The notes beneath the pieces are model-generated. The model saw nothing but the letters and a program-made list of their open reading frames with translations. It was not told the DNA's origin and made no database searches. A stretch of 64,000 nt of DNA from Azospirillum brasilense (GTDB taxonomy: Bacteria; Pseudomonadota; Alphaproteobacteria; Azospirillales; Azospirillaceae), in NCBI RefSeq assembly GCF_003349955.1, contig NZ_QLKQ01000019.1:28195-92194 (forward strand), given 5' to 3'. The stretch's first letter is position 1, and every line of letters begins with the position of its first letter. A program made the position numbers and the translations under genes. Positions 38,533 through 47,287 of this stretch are shown here, in pieces.

Positions 38533-38634
38533 TTATGGAATAGAGGAAAATTTATGATGTCTCCATAAGGATCGTCGTCCAAGTGACGATGTCACGGCTT
38601 TCTTCTATTCATTTTCCATAATTCATCTTATGGA
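38533..38634. promoter_or_regulatory. Four TTATGGA half-sites in 102 bases
   Basis: TTATGGA occurs at 38533-38539 and 38628-38634, and its complement TCCATAA at 38562-38568 and 38615-38621. The last two sites form TTCCATAA-N6-TTATGGAA, a perfect 22-base inverted repeat. They lie in the gene-free 38480-38843 gap, upstream of both the deacetylase and the transport locus, and look like operators for one regulator. Confidence 0.5.
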
Positions 38635-38843
38635 ACATTTTGTCTGCACCAGGGTAGCCTCTGCCCTGAAGTGCCGCTCTTGTGTCAGTACCAAAGCTTA
38701 CCGGCTGTCGGGGGTCGGGATGGTGGGCGTGCACGAAGCCCGCGGTGATCCTGCTTGCTCTTGCGCAACGATCTCCGGCCCGCCGACCGGCACTGTCGCA
38801 TCCGACACCTCATGAGCATGCGGCCCCGGTCGGAGACACCATC

Positions 38844-38888
38844 ATGCCCAAAAATCCGCAAGCCTACATTCGATGGCCTTTCCCATGA
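38844..38888 (+). CDS. 14-codon leader ORF coupled to the substrate-binding protein
   Basis: A short frame encodes MPKNPQAYIRWPFP. Its ATG is preceded by GGAG eight bases upstream, a better ribosome site than any at the next gene. Its TGA overlaps the next gene's ATG at 38885 in an ATGA. This layout fits translational coupling or leader-peptide control of the binding-protein gene. It is a prediction from sequence layout only. Confidence 0.45.
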   Translation: MPKNPQAYIRWPFP

Positions 38889-39877
38889 TCCATCCGAACC
38901 GCCGCACCGCGCTGGCGGGGATCGCCGCGCTGCTGGCCCTGCCCGCTCTCCACCGCCCCGCCACAGCCGCCACGGCCCCTCTGCCGCAACTGACGCTGTG
39001 GGGGCCACCGGCGGGGCCATCAATCACGCTGGTCCATGCCATCGCCTCCGGCCTGCTTCGCCCGGTCGCCGACAAGGTGCTGTTCAAGGCGTGGCGCACC
39101 CCCGACGAACTGCGCGCCGGCCTGACCTCCGGCACCATGCAGACCTTCGTGCTGCCGACCCAGTCCGCCGCCAACCTGTTCAACAAGGGGCTCGGCGTCC
39201 GTCTGGTCAACGTGATGACCAACGGGCTGCTCTATCTGCTGTCCGCCGATCCGTCGCTGACTTCGGTGGCCGCGCTGAAAGGCCGGAGCGTTGCGATCCC
39301 CTTCCGCAACGACACGCCGGAATACGTGTTCCGGCGCCTCCTGGCGGCGGAGCGGCTGACCGCCGACGGCGATGTCGCCCTACACTTCACCGGCACGCCG
39401 ATGGAGGCGATCCAGCTTCTCGTCACCGGACGGGCCGACACCGCGCTGCTGCCCGAGCCGGCGGCCTCCGCCGCCATCCTGCGCGCCGGGATGGCTGGAA
39501 AGACGGTGACCCGGGTCCTCGACATCCAGCAGGCCTGGGGCGCCGCCACCGGGTTGGCGACCGTGCTGCCGCAGGCCGGCCTCGGCGTCTCTTCCACCTT
39601 CCTGGCGGAGCATCCCGCCGCCGTCGAGGCGCTGCACGACGCGCTGGTCAAGGCGACCGCTGCGGTCAACGCCGATCCGGCCCGGGCCGCTAACGATGCC
39701 GCGGCGCCGCTCGGCCTGCCCTGGCCGGTCATCGAACAGGCGATCCCCCATTCCAATCTGGTCGCCCAGCGCGCCAGCGCCGTCCGCGAACCGATGGAGG
39801 CCGTCTTCGGGGCCCTGGCGGAGTTCGATCCCAAGATCATCGGCGGCGCGCTGCCGGCGGCGGACTTCTATCTGTGA
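38885..39877 (+). CDS. ABC transporter substrate-binding protein (NMT1/SsuA-like)
   Basis: A 330-residue periplasmic binding protein. The N-terminus NRRTALAGIAALLALPAL with an Ala-rich cleavage site is a signal peptide with a twin Arg, so Tat export is possible. The fold resembles NitT/TauT/SsuA-type type II binding proteins (WRTPDELRAGLTSGTMQTFVLP, then SVAALKGRSVAIPF). The ATG at 38885 is coupled to a leader ORF; an in-frame ATG at 38873 is the alternative. The permease follows eight bases later. The ligand cannot be read, but the neighbouring TonB receptor suggests a metal chelate or cofactor. Confidence 0.85.
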   Translation: MIHPNRRTALAGIAALLALPALHRPATAATAPLPQLTLWGPPAGPSITLVHAIASGLLRPVADKVLFKAWRTPDELRAGLTSGTMQTFVLPTQSAANLFNKGLGVRLVNVMTNGLLYLLSADPSLTSVAALKGRSVAIPFRNDTPEYVFRRLLAAERLTADGDVALHFTGTPMEAIQLLVTGRADTALLPEPAASAAILRAGMAGKTVTRVLDIQQAWGAATGLATVLPQAGLGVSSTFLAEHPAAVEALHDALVKATAAVNADPARAANDAAAPLGLPWPVIEQAIPHSNLVAQRASAVREPMEAVFGALAEFDPKIIGGALPAADFYL

Positions 39878-39885
39878 GGGGCGGC

Positions 39886-40710
39886 ATGACGACGGTGCGC
39901 GCCGACGCGCTTCTCGACCGGCTGGGCCGCGTCGGGCAGTTCCTGTGGTCGGGCTGGGCCGGGCTGGCCGGGTTGGCCCTGTTCGCCGCGCTCTGGCAGG
40001 CGGGGCATGAGCGCTACGGCGACTTCATCCTGCCGGCCCCGCTGGCGACGCTGGCCGCCGGGCTGACCATCGCCGCCGATCCCGCCGCCTGGGAGCTGGC
40101 CGGACAGACCACGCTGCGCGCGGTCGAGGGCTTCGCTCTGGCCGCCCTTGCCGGTGCGGCGGGCGGGCTGGCCGCTGGCTATTCGCCGGCGACGATGCGG
40201 CTGGCCCGCCCGATCCTCACTGTCCTGCTGGGAGTCCCGCCCATCGCCTGGATCGTGCTGGCGATGATCTGGTTTGGCTCCACCGACGGAACGATCATCA
40301 CGACGGTGCTGGTCGCTGCGACCCCGGTGGTCTTCGTCGGCGTGGCCGAGGGCGCCGTCACCCGCGACCGCGGGCTGGACGACATGGCCCGCGCCTTCGG
40401 CGCCGGCCCGCTCACCCGGCTGACCACGCTCGGGTTGCGCCACGTCGCCGCCTTCCTGTTCCCGGCGCTGACCGTGGCGCTCGGCTCGGCCTTCAAAGTG
40501 GCGGTGATGGCCGAGCTTCTCGCCAACACCGGCGGCATCGGCGGCGCTCTGGCCGCCGCCCGCGCCAACCTCGACGTGGCCGAGGCGCTGGCCTGGGTGC
40601 TGATCGCGGTGACTGGACTGATCGTCGTCGAATACACGCTGGTCCACCCCATCCGGTCCGAGTTCGAACGCTGGCGCAACGCCGCGCGCCCCTGGGGCGT
40701 CAAGCGCTGA
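39886..40710 (+). CDS. ABC transporter permease (SsuC/TauC type)
   Basis: A 274-residue inner-membrane protein with about six hydrophobic helices. The binding-protein-dependent transport EAA loop appears as DDMARAFGAGPLTRLTTLGLRHV, and a GGIGGALAAARANLDVAEALAW segment is typical of the NitT/TauT class. The ATG at 39886 follows GAGGGGCGGC. It belongs with the binding protein just upstream and the ATPase at 43180, which is separated from it by the TonB receptor gene. Confidence 0.88.
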   Translation: MTTVRADALLDRLGRVGQFLWSGWAGLAGLALFAALWQAGHERYGDFILPAPLATLAAGLTIAADPAAWELAGQTTLRAVEGFALAALAGAAGGLAAGYSPATMRLARPILTVLLGVPPIAWIVLAMIWFGSTDGTIITTVLVAATPVVFVGVAEGAVTRDRGLDDMARAFGAGPLTRLTTLGLRHVAAFLFPALTVALGSAFKVAVMAELLANTGGIGGALAAARANLDVAEALAWVLIAVTGLIVVEYTLVHPIRSEFERWRNAARPWGVKR

Positions 40711-40771
40711 CCGCCAAGGCCGGCGCCAGCGGGAAAAAATCAACCGTGCACACTGCTTTTCCGCCTCGAAC

Positions 40772-40785
40772 TTGACCGCGGACAA
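40772..40785 (+). promoter_or_regulatory. FNR/NNR-type site upstream of TonB receptor
   Basis: TTGACCGCGGACAA keeps the TTG-N8-CAA core of FNR/NNR boxes. Its centre lies about 41 bases before a start point predicted from the TAAAAT at 40807-40812, the classic class II position for an activator. NNR boxes respond to nitric oxide, which fits the two NnrS genes downstream. Confidence 0.45.
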
Positions 40786-40811
40786 ACAGCCCGTCCGAAA
40801 GGCCGATAAAA

Positions 40812-40832
40812 TGCGAACGACAATCATTTGCA
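40812..40832. promoter_or_regulatory. Fur-box-like inverted repeat
   Basis: TGCGAACGA (40812-40820) and TCATTTGCA (40824-40832) pair at seven of nine bases across CAA, resembling alphaproteobacterial Fur boxes. It overlaps the predicted -10 and start of the TonB-receptor transcript, a repressing position. Confidence 0.5.
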
Positions 40833-40873
40833 TTTAGGTCCGAGACATCGGCCTTTTCGGGGAAACGAGCACC

Positions 40874-43159
40874 ATGACGACACGGGGACAGGCCGGCCAA
40901 GCGGCGTTCCGAACCGCGCGAGCGGACACCGCCACCCGCGCCCCCATCCTTCTGGCCGGATTGGCCCTGGCCTCGCTGGGCGCCGCGACCTCGCCGCCGG
41001 CCCACGCGCAGTCGGCGGCGCCGGGGGCCGCCGTCGTGCTCTCCCCGATCATGGTCGAGGGACAGGCGGACAACGCCGAGGCGACAGCCCGCCGCCGTCT
41101 GGAGGCGATCCCCGGCGGCACCGCCCTGGTGGCGGAGGAGGATCTGGCCGGCAAGGTGAACGTCACCGTGTCCGACGCACTGTCCGGGGTGCCCGGCGTG
41201 GTGGTGCAGAACTTCTTCGGCGGCAACGACCAACCGCGCATCCAGATCCGCGGCTCCGGGCTCCAGCAGAATCCGGTGGAGCGCGGCATCCTGGCCCTGC
41301 AGAACGGCCTGCCGCTGAACCGGGCCGACGGTTCCTACATTGTCGGGCTGGCCAACCCGCGCCAGGCGGAGTTCACCGAGATCTACCGCGGCTACACCGC
41401 CAACCGGCTGGGCGCCAGCATGCTGGGCGGGGCGATCAACGTCATCTCCCCCACCGGCTCCTCCGCGCCGGGCTACCGGCTGGGCGTCGAGGGCGGCAGC
41501 TTCGGCCAGTTCAACACCAGCCTGCAGGCCGGCGGCAGCGCCGGAAATCTCGACGGGCTGGTCCAGGTCCAGCGAAGCCAGCGCGACGGCTACCGTGATT
41601 ACAACAGCTCCGAGCGCACCGGCTTCGACGCCAATGTGGGCGCCGTTCTGTCCGACACCGTCACTACCCGCTTCTTCGCCGGCTACACCGACCTGTCCTT
41701 CGACGTGGCCGGCCCGCTGACCCGCCAGCTTCTGGAATCGAACCCCAAGGCGGTCTACACCGGCCCCCGCGTGGTCAACGGCGTCGCCACCAATCCGGGA
41801 CCGAACGTCGTCCGCGACCGGCCCGAGCGCGAAGCCAGGCAGTTCCGCGCCGGCAACCGGACGACGGCGACCTTCGGGGCGCACCTGCTGGACGTGGCGC
41901 TGAGCTACACCCACACCGACGACACGTTCCGCTTCCCGATCTCCTCGGGCATCCGCAAGACCGAGGGCGGCGACGTTACCGCCGTCGCGCGCTACGCCTA
42001 CAGCCCCGACGCCAGCCAGCCCCTGCCGCTGTTCGAGACGACCCTGCGCTACGTCGTCGGCTCGGCGGACCGCGAGGATTACCTGAACAACGCCGGCAGC
42101 CAGGGGGCCCTGTTCGGCCGCAGCACGATGGACGCCTCCACCCTGGCGCTCCACGGCGGCCTGAACCTGCCGCTCGGCAACGCGGTCACCCTGTCCCCGG
42201 CACTCACCATCACCCACGCCACGCGCGAGAACGACGACACCTTCGGCGCGGCGCGGCGGCCGACCATCGCCTTCAACCCGGCCAACCCGCGGATGGCACT
42301 GCCCGCCGGCTCGATCCCCGCCGGCGATACCAGCTACGACCGCAGCTACACCGGGTTCAGCCCCAGCCTCGGCCTGACCTGGAAGCCGCTGGAGGACCAC
42401 ACCCTCTATGCCGCGGTCAGCCGCAGCTTCGAGCCGCCGACCCACGACGACCTGATCGCCACCGTCAACGGCACGCCGAACAGCAGCGCGGGACGCCCGA
42501 ACCCGGCCCAGCCTAGCCTCGTCTCCACCGCCTACCGCACGCCGGACCTCAAGGCGCAGACGGCGACCACCGTCGAGGCGGGCTGGCGCGGCCGCTTCGG
42601 GGTCGTCGCGGTCGATGCTGGGACCTATTACTCCTGGGTCAAGAACGAACTGCTCAGCCTGCGCGACGCCACCGGGGCCTCGCTCGGCGCGGTGAACGCC
42701 GACCGGACGCGGCATTTCGGTGTCGATGTGGGGCTGTCGGCCTTCCTCACCGAGCGGCTGAGCGGACGGATCGCCTACACCTTCCAGGATTTCCGGTTCC
42801 AGGACGATCCGGTGCGCGGCGACAACCGGCTGGCCGGCGCGCCGCGCCACGTCATCAACGCCTCGGCGCGCTACGACATCACCGGCGCGTGGTCGGTGGG
42901 TGCGGAGGTGGACTGGTATCCCGGCAGGACCCCGGTGGACAACATGAACAGCGTCTACACGGACGGCTACGCCACCGTCGACCTGCGCAGCACCTACGCC
43001 ATCAACGAGCGTGTCAGCGTCTATGGCGAGGCGCGCAACGTCTTCGACGCGACCTACGCCTCCTCGACCCTGATCGTCGATCAGGCGTCGCCCACCCAGG
43101 CGGTCTATCTGCCGGGCGACGGGCGGGCCTTCTACGCCGGCCTGAAGGTCAGCTTCTAA
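40874..43159 (+). CDS. TonB-dependent outer-membrane receptor
   Basis: A 761-residue outer-membrane protein. An N-terminal signal peptide (LLAGLALASLGAATS, cleavage near AHAQS) precedes a TonB-box-like SPIMVEG. The plug domain follows (VSDALSGVPGVVVQ, then RIQIRGSGLQ and GASMLGGAINVISP) and the rest is a 22-strand barrel ending in the aromatic terminal motif GLKVSF. Receptors of this class import siderophores, heme, cobalamin or other metal complexes. It sits between the permease and ATPase genes of an ABC importer, so both probably act on the same substrate. A Fur-like box lies upstream. Confidence 0.92.
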   Translation: MTTRGQAGQAAFRTARADTATRAPILLAGLALASLGAATSPPAHAQSAAPGAAVVLSPIMVEGQADNAEATARRRLEAIPGGTALVAEEDLAGKVNVTVSDALSGVPGVVVQNFFGGNDQPRIQIRGSGLQQNPVERGILALQNGLPLNRADGSYIVGLANPRQAEFTEIYRGYTANRLGASMLGGAINVISPTGSSAPGYRLGVEGGSFGQFNTSLQAGGSAGNLDGLVQVQRSQRDGYRDYNSSERTGFDANVGAVLSDTVTTRFFAGYTDLSFDVAGPLTRQLLESNPKAVYTGPRVVNGVATNPGPNVVRDRPEREARQFRAGNRTTATFGAHLLDVALSYTHTDDTFRFPISSGIRKTEGGDVTAVARYAYSPDASQPLPLFETTLRYVVGSADREDYLNNAGSQGALFGRSTMDASTLALHGGLNLPLGNAVTLSPALTITHATRENDDTFGAARRPTIAFNPANPRMALPAGSIPAGDTSYDRSYTGFSPSLGLTWKPLEDHTLYAAVSRSFEPPTHDDLIATVNGTPNSSAGRPNPAQPSLVSTAYRTPDLKAQTATTVEAGWRGRFGVVAVDAGTYYSWVKNELLSLRDATGASLGAVNADRTRHFGVDVGLSAFLTERLSGRIAYTFQDFRFQDDPVRGDNRLAGAPRHVINASARYDITGAWSVGAEVDWYPGRTPVDNMNSVYTDGYATVDLRSTYAINERVSVYGEARNVFDATYASSTLIVDQASPTQAVYLPGDGRAFYAGLKVSF

Positions 43160-43179
43160 AATCGGAAAGGCACTTAGCC

Positions 43180-43953
43180 ATGACCCGGGAAACGACGGGC
43201 GCCGCCCCCTCCCTGACGCTGTCCGGCATCGGCCATGCCTATCTCGGCCGCACGGTGCTCGACGCCGTGGACCTGTCGCTGGCGGCGGGCGAGGTGGCGG
43301 CGCTCGTCGGCCCTTCGGGCTGCGGCAAGAGCACGCTGGCGCACATCGCCGCCGGGGTGGTCGAGCCGTCGCGGGGCCGCGTCGCCCGGCGCTACCGCCG
43401 CCACGGCATGGTGTTCCAGGACCCGCGCCTGCTGCCCTGGGCGACGGCGCGGGCCAACATCGCCTATCCGCTGCGCCTGCTCGGCCTGCCCCGCGCCGAA
43501 CGGCGGGAGCGGGCGGAGGAGGCAGCAAAGCGGGTGGCGCTCGACCGCGCCGACCTCGACAAATTCCCCGTCGAGCTGTCGGGCGGCATGCGCCAACGCG
43601 CCGCCATCGCGCGGGCGCTGGCGATCGACCCCGACTTCATCTATTTCGACGAGCCCTTCACCGCGCTCGACGTCGCCCTGAAGCGCCGCATGCAGGATCT
43701 GGTGATCGAAGCGGCGCGCGGGGCGCGGTTCGGCGCCCTGTTCATCACCCACGACCTGATGGAGGCGGTGCGCATCGCCCACCGCGTCGTGGTCATGGAC
43801 GCGCAGGGGCGCGGCATCGCCGGGACGCGCGCCGTTCCCGGCGAACCGGGCGGGCGCGACGACGGCACCGTCTACCGGCTGGTCGCCGGATTCCTGACCG
43901 ACGACCCGCTGTTCCGCCACATCCACGACATCGACGAAAGGCGGACGCCATGA
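43180..43953 (+). CDS. ABC transporter ATP-binding protein (SsuB/TauB type)
   Basis: A 257-residue ATPase with intact Walker A (LVGPSGCGKST), Q-loop (FQDPRLLPW), signature (LSGGMRQR), Walker B (IYFDEPFTALD) and His switch (ITHDLMEA). It completes the importer with the upstream binding protein and permease. The C-terminal tail contains FRHIHDIDERR. GGAAAGG precedes the ATG at 43180, and the stop overlaps the NnrS gene by four bases. Confidence 0.92.
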   Translation: MTRETTGAAPSLTLSGIGHAYLGRTVLDAVDLSLAAGEVAALVGPSGCGKSTLAHIAAGVVEPSRGRVARRYRRHGMVFQDPRLLPWATARANIAYPLRLLGLPRAERRERAEEAAKRVALDRADLDKFPVELSGGMRQRAAIARALAIDPDFIYFDEPFTALDVALKRRMQDLVIEAARGARFGALFITHDLMEAVRIAHRVVVMDAQGRGIAGTRAVPGEPGGRDDGTVYRLVAGFLTDDPLFRHIHDIDERRTP

Positions 43954-45164
43954 CGGACGCGATCCGAACCGCCCGCGCGCCGACCCTCGCCGGCATCCTC
44001 GGCGATGAGGGGCTGCGGCTGTTCTTCCCGCTGTCGGCCCTGCACGCCGGTCTGTGGCCGGTGCTGTGGGCGGTGGTCAACGGCTTCGCCCTGCCCTTCG
44101 ACGGCGCGATCCCGCCGGGACTGTGGCACGCGCACGAGATGCTGTTCGGCTCCTTCGGCGCGGCGGTGCTCGGCTTCATCACCACAGCCATCCCGGAATG
44201 GACCGACAGCCGGCGGCTTCAGGGGCGCCCCCTCTTCGCGCTGGCGGCGCTGTGGGGGATCGGACGGGTCGCCGGGCTGACCGGTGCCGACGGCGCGGCC
44301 GTCGTCGCCGCGGTGGCCGACACGGCGTGGCTCGCCGCCCTGCCCGTCTATGTCGCGGCGGTGTCCTGGCGCAAGCGCACGGTCCGGCTGATCGGCGTTC
44401 TCCTCTGGCTGAGCGCGCTCGCGGTGTCGGGTGCCGTGGTCCACGCCGCCTTCGTTCTCGGTGACGTGGAACGGGCGCAGGCCGGGCTGCACGCCGCCGG
44501 TCTGGTGCTGCTCGGGCTGCTCGGGCTCGTTCTGGCGCGCATTTCGGTGCCCGTCACGAATCTCGTGCTCGACCCCAGCCAGGGCAGTTCACCCTACCGG
44601 CCCCATCCGGGACGCCTCAATCTGGCGCCCGGTCTGGTCGCCATCGCCCTGGCCGGGGAGATCGCCGGGCTATCGCCCGCGGTGAGCGCCTATCTCTTCA
44701 TCGCCGCCGGGGCCGCCTTTCTCGACCGGGTCGCGGAGTCCTTCATCGGCCGCGTCGTCTTCCGTGCGGAGATCCTGGCCCTGGCCGGGTCGAGCCTGAT
44801 GGCGGGCGCCGGTCTGCTGCTGGTCGGCGCTTCCCGGCTGGGGGCCGGGTTCGCCGAGACGCCGGCGCTGCATCTGGCGCTGATGGGCGGGCTGGGCCTC
44901 GGCGTGCTGGCGGTCTTCGCCATCGCCGGGCTGTTCCACACCGGCCGGACCCTTCCCCTTCCAGCGGCGGCACGTCTGGCCGTTGCGCTGCTGATCGGGG
45001 CCGTGGTCCTGCGGGTCCTGCCGGAGCTGGGCGTCCTGCCGGCACCGCCGGGACCGCCCCACGCGCTGGCGGCGCTGCTCTGGGCGGCGGCCTTCTTATC
45101 CTGGCTCAAGGTCTATTGGCCCTTCCTGTCGCGCCCCCGCGTGGAGGAGGCCGCCGTGTGCTGA
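43950..45164 (+). CDS. nnrS: NnrS family membrane protein
   Basis: A 404-residue inner-membrane protein with about twelve hydrophobic helices. The family signature with a putative heme-ligating His is WHAHEMLFGSFGAAVLGFI, then TTAIPEWT. NnrS proteins protect against nitric oxide and nitrosative stress in denitrifiers and other bacteria and can bind heme and copper. It overlaps the ABC ATPase gene by four bases and is followed by a second NnrS-like gene. Confidence 0.88.
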   Translation: MTDAIRTARAPTLAGILGDEGLRLFFPLSALHAGLWPVLWAVVNGFALPFDGAIPPGLWHAHEMLFGSFGAAVLGFITTAIPEWTDSRRLQGRPLFALAALWGIGRVAGLTGADGAAVVAAVADTAWLAALPVYVAAVSWRKRTVRLIGVLLWLSALAVSGAVVHAAFVLGDVERAQAGLHAAGLVLLGLLGLVLARISVPVTNLVLDPSQGSSPYRPHPGRLNLAPGLVAIALAGEIAGLSPAVSAYLFIAAGAAFLDRVAESFIGRVVFRAEILALAGSSLMAGAGLLLVGASRLGAGFAETPALHLALMGGLGLGVLAVFAIAGLFHTGRTLPLPAAARLAVALLIGAVVLRVLPELGVLPAPPGPPHALAALLWAAAFLSWLKVYWPFLSRPRVEEAAVC

Positions 45165-46381
45165 TCCCGCGGCGAGACCGGCGAACCCCGATGAATCCCC
45201 CCTCCCCCTCCAAAGCCGGCGGCGGCCCCTTCCTCCTCTTCGGAGCGCTCCACGCCGCGGTGCTGGCCGCCGTCTGGGTGCCGTGGTTCCTCGGCCTCAT
45301 CAGCCCGGAGATGGCGCTCCCACCCTCCTCCTGGTACGCGCATGAGTTTCTGTTCGGCGTCGTGCCGGCCATCATCGCTGGCGATCTGCTGACGGCGGTG
45401 CCGAACCGGACCGGTCATCCGCCTCCGGCCGGCTGGCCGCTGACCATGCTGTTGGCCGTCTGGATCGTCGGGCGGCTGGGCCTGGCCGGATCGGCGGCGC
45501 TGGAGCCGCTGACCGTCGCGCTGCTTGCCCTGCTGTTCCCGGTCGCCCTCCTCGCTGTGGCCGGACGGGAATTCCTTCTGACGAGAAACGGCCGCAACCT
45601 GACGATTCTCGCCGTCCTTGCCGTCCTGGTCGGCGCGCAGGGCCTGTTCCATTGGGAGCTGTGGCGCTTCGGGCAAAGCGTCCACGGCACGCGCCTGGCG
45701 GTGGCGGCGCTCCTGACCTGGACCGTGCTGGAGGCCGGGATCATGCCGGGCATCGCCGGAGGCTGGCGGAAGGCGCGCGGCCCCTCCCATCCGCAAGCTC
45801 CCTCCTCCCGCGTCGACGGGGTGGCGATGGGGCTCGGGCTGCTCGCCCTCGGGATCTGGATCGTTCAGGACGAGGGCATTTTGAACGAACACCTGTCCGG
45901 CGCCCTGCTGCTGGCCGCCGGATTCGCGCAGGCGGCGCGACTCGCGCGGTGGCGACCGCGTCACGCGCCGTCCGGGCGATCCGTGGCCGTCCTGCGTGTT
46001 TCCTGCGCCTTCATCCCGGCCGGGTTCCTGCTGGCGGCCTGGGCCTCGCTGGGCGGCGGTACGGCCTTCAACACCGCGGCGCTCCACGCCTGGACCATGG
46101 GCGCCATTGGCGGCATGGCCCTGACGGTGATGGTGCGGACCGCTGCCGGCCACAGCGGGCCTGCGCCCACGGCCTCCCGGCTGACGACCGGCATCCACCT
46201 CGCCGTGGCGGCGGCGGCCTGCGCGCGGCTCGCCGCCGCGCTCGACCCGCAGCGCACGATGCTGTTGATTCCCCTGGCGGGTGCCTTGTGGATTGCCGCC
46301 TTCCTGACGTTCGCACTGCTTCATGGGCGAATGTCAGGCCACAGGGCGAGCGGGGCCGTGCGGCCGGCGACACCGGACTGA
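45158..46381 (+). CDS. Second NnrS-like membrane protein
   Basis: A 407-residue membrane protein with about twelve helices. The family motif is SWYAHEFLFGVVPAII, then LLTAVPNRTG, parallel to the AHEMLFG of its neighbour. The GTG at 45158 is chosen because GGAGG lies about seven bases upstream; an ATG at 45191 has none. It overlaps the preceding NnrS gene. The pair may form a heterodimer or be paralogues with distinct ligands; this is inferred from adjacency only. Confidence 0.8.
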   Translation: MLIPRRDRRTPMNPPSPSKAGGGPFLLFGALHAAVLAAVWVPWFLGLISPEMALPPSSWYAHEFLFGVVPAIIAGDLLTAVPNRTGHPPPAGWPLTMLLAVWIVGRLGLAGSAALEPLTVALLALLFPVALLAVAGREFLLTRNGRNLTILAVLAVLVGAQGLFHWELWRFGQSVHGTRLAVAALLTWTVLEAGIMPGIAGGWRKARGPSHPQAPSSRVDGVAMGLGLLALGIWIVQDEGILNEHLSGALLLAAGFAQAARLARWRPRHAPSGRSVAVLRVSCAFIPAGFLLAAWASLGGGTAFNTAALHAWTMGAIGGMALTVMVRTAAGHSGPAPTASRLTTGIHLAVAAAACARLAAALDPQRTMLLIPLAGALWIAAFLTFALLHGRMSGHRASGAVRPATPD

Positions 46382-46426
46382 GAATCCGTCCGGAGAGGGA
46401 AACCGGCGCCCGGCTTGGGCAGGGGC

Positions 46427-47155
46427 TCATGTGGCGTCGGTGGCTGGACAGTCGAAGTCCGCCATCGCCTTGTGCCACTGGTCCGACAGAGCTTTTGCCA
46501 AGCTGTCGGCGGTGGGGAACGACCGACACAGCAGCGCGTCGCCATGGACGAACCGCTCGCGAAGGCTTTCGATCGTCATCGCGATCATCAATCTCAGCAC
46601 GCCTTCGAATTTACCGCGCTCTTCCTCGGTGAAGGGATGGCCGCGACGGCGGGCGACCACCGCTATGATGTGCTCGACCCACTCGGAATTCATGCGCTCG
46701 CGCATGCGCAGCACCTCCGGGTCACGCGTGGCGAGTTCGGAGAACAGGCTGTAGACGCCCGCGTTCGCCTCATACGCGCGGCAATAGACCGTGTTGGCGT
46801 CCAGGATCGCATCGTAACTGCTCCTCGGCCCCCGGGTCGCGGAGCGCCGATACGTCACATGCTCGAAGAACAGGGTGACGAGGACGGCCGCGCACTCGTC
46901 CATATCCTTGAAGTGATTATAGAACGTGCCCCGGGACAACCCGGCTTCGTCGAGCAGCGCCTCGACGGTCATCAGTTTTCCCGGAAACGTGCGAAGATGG
47001 CGGGCGACGATCGAGAGCAGCATGTAGCGCGTCCGCTCCCGTTTCGGGCGCGCCCGGTCCCGGCTCCACATCGCGAGCACCTCTTCGAAGAACAGCGGAG
47101 CGGAGCCTTCGCCGCACGCGGGCTCGCTTCCCGGTTCATCCACACCCTCCCGCAT
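46427..47155 (-). CDS. TetR-family transcriptional regulator
   Basis: A 242-residue regulator. The N-terminal helix-turn-helix is at about residues 60-90 (MTVEALLDEAGLSRGTFYNHF); the rest is the ligand-binding helical core. GAGGG lies seven bases before the ATG at 47155; ATG 47071 would give a shorter protein. It is divergent from the ABC importer operon, and an inverted repeat lies between that operon's -35 and -10 boxes, so it probably represses that operon until its ligand binds. Confidence 0.88.
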   Translation of the reverse strand: MREGVDEPGSEPACGEGSAPLFFEEVLAMWSRDRARPKRERTRYMLLSIVARHLRTFPGKLMTVEALLDEAGLSRGTFYNHFKDMDECAAVLVTLFFEHVTYRRSATRGPRSSYDAILDANTVYCRAYEANAGVYSLFSELATRDPEVLRMRERMNSEWVEHIIAVVARRRGHPFTEEERGKFEGVLRLMIAMTIESLRERFVHGDALLCRSFPTADSLAKALSDQWHKAMADFDCPATDAT

Positions 47156-47223
47156 CCTTGCGCCCTCACCCTTCGACCGAATCGGTCCTGACCATGAATG
47201 TTGGACAATCGCACTGTACCCAC

Positions 47224-47252
47224 TTGACGCGGTATATTTTTATACATAATGT
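47224..47252 (+). promoter_or_regulatory. Promoter with embedded inverted-repeat operator
   Basis: TTGACG (47224-47229) and TAATGT (47247-47252) are 17 bases apart. GTATA-TTTT-TATAC (47232-47245) fills the spacer, where TetR-family proteins commonly block RNA polymerase. An ATG at 47249 overlaps the -10 box, so translation must begin later. Confidence 0.55.
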
Positions 47253-47287
47253 CATTTTTAGACAATGCGTCATCACTGGACAGGCCG

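Noticed and set aside
38630..38815. A 61-codon ORF with several Cys in the gap before the binding-protein gene
   Set aside because: It has no ribosome site and its ATG lies inside a TTATGGA half-site; no similarity is seen. Probably chance.
40700..43528. A 942-codon minus-strand frame over the TonB receptor
   Set aside because: Antisense shadow of a clear TonB-receptor gene.
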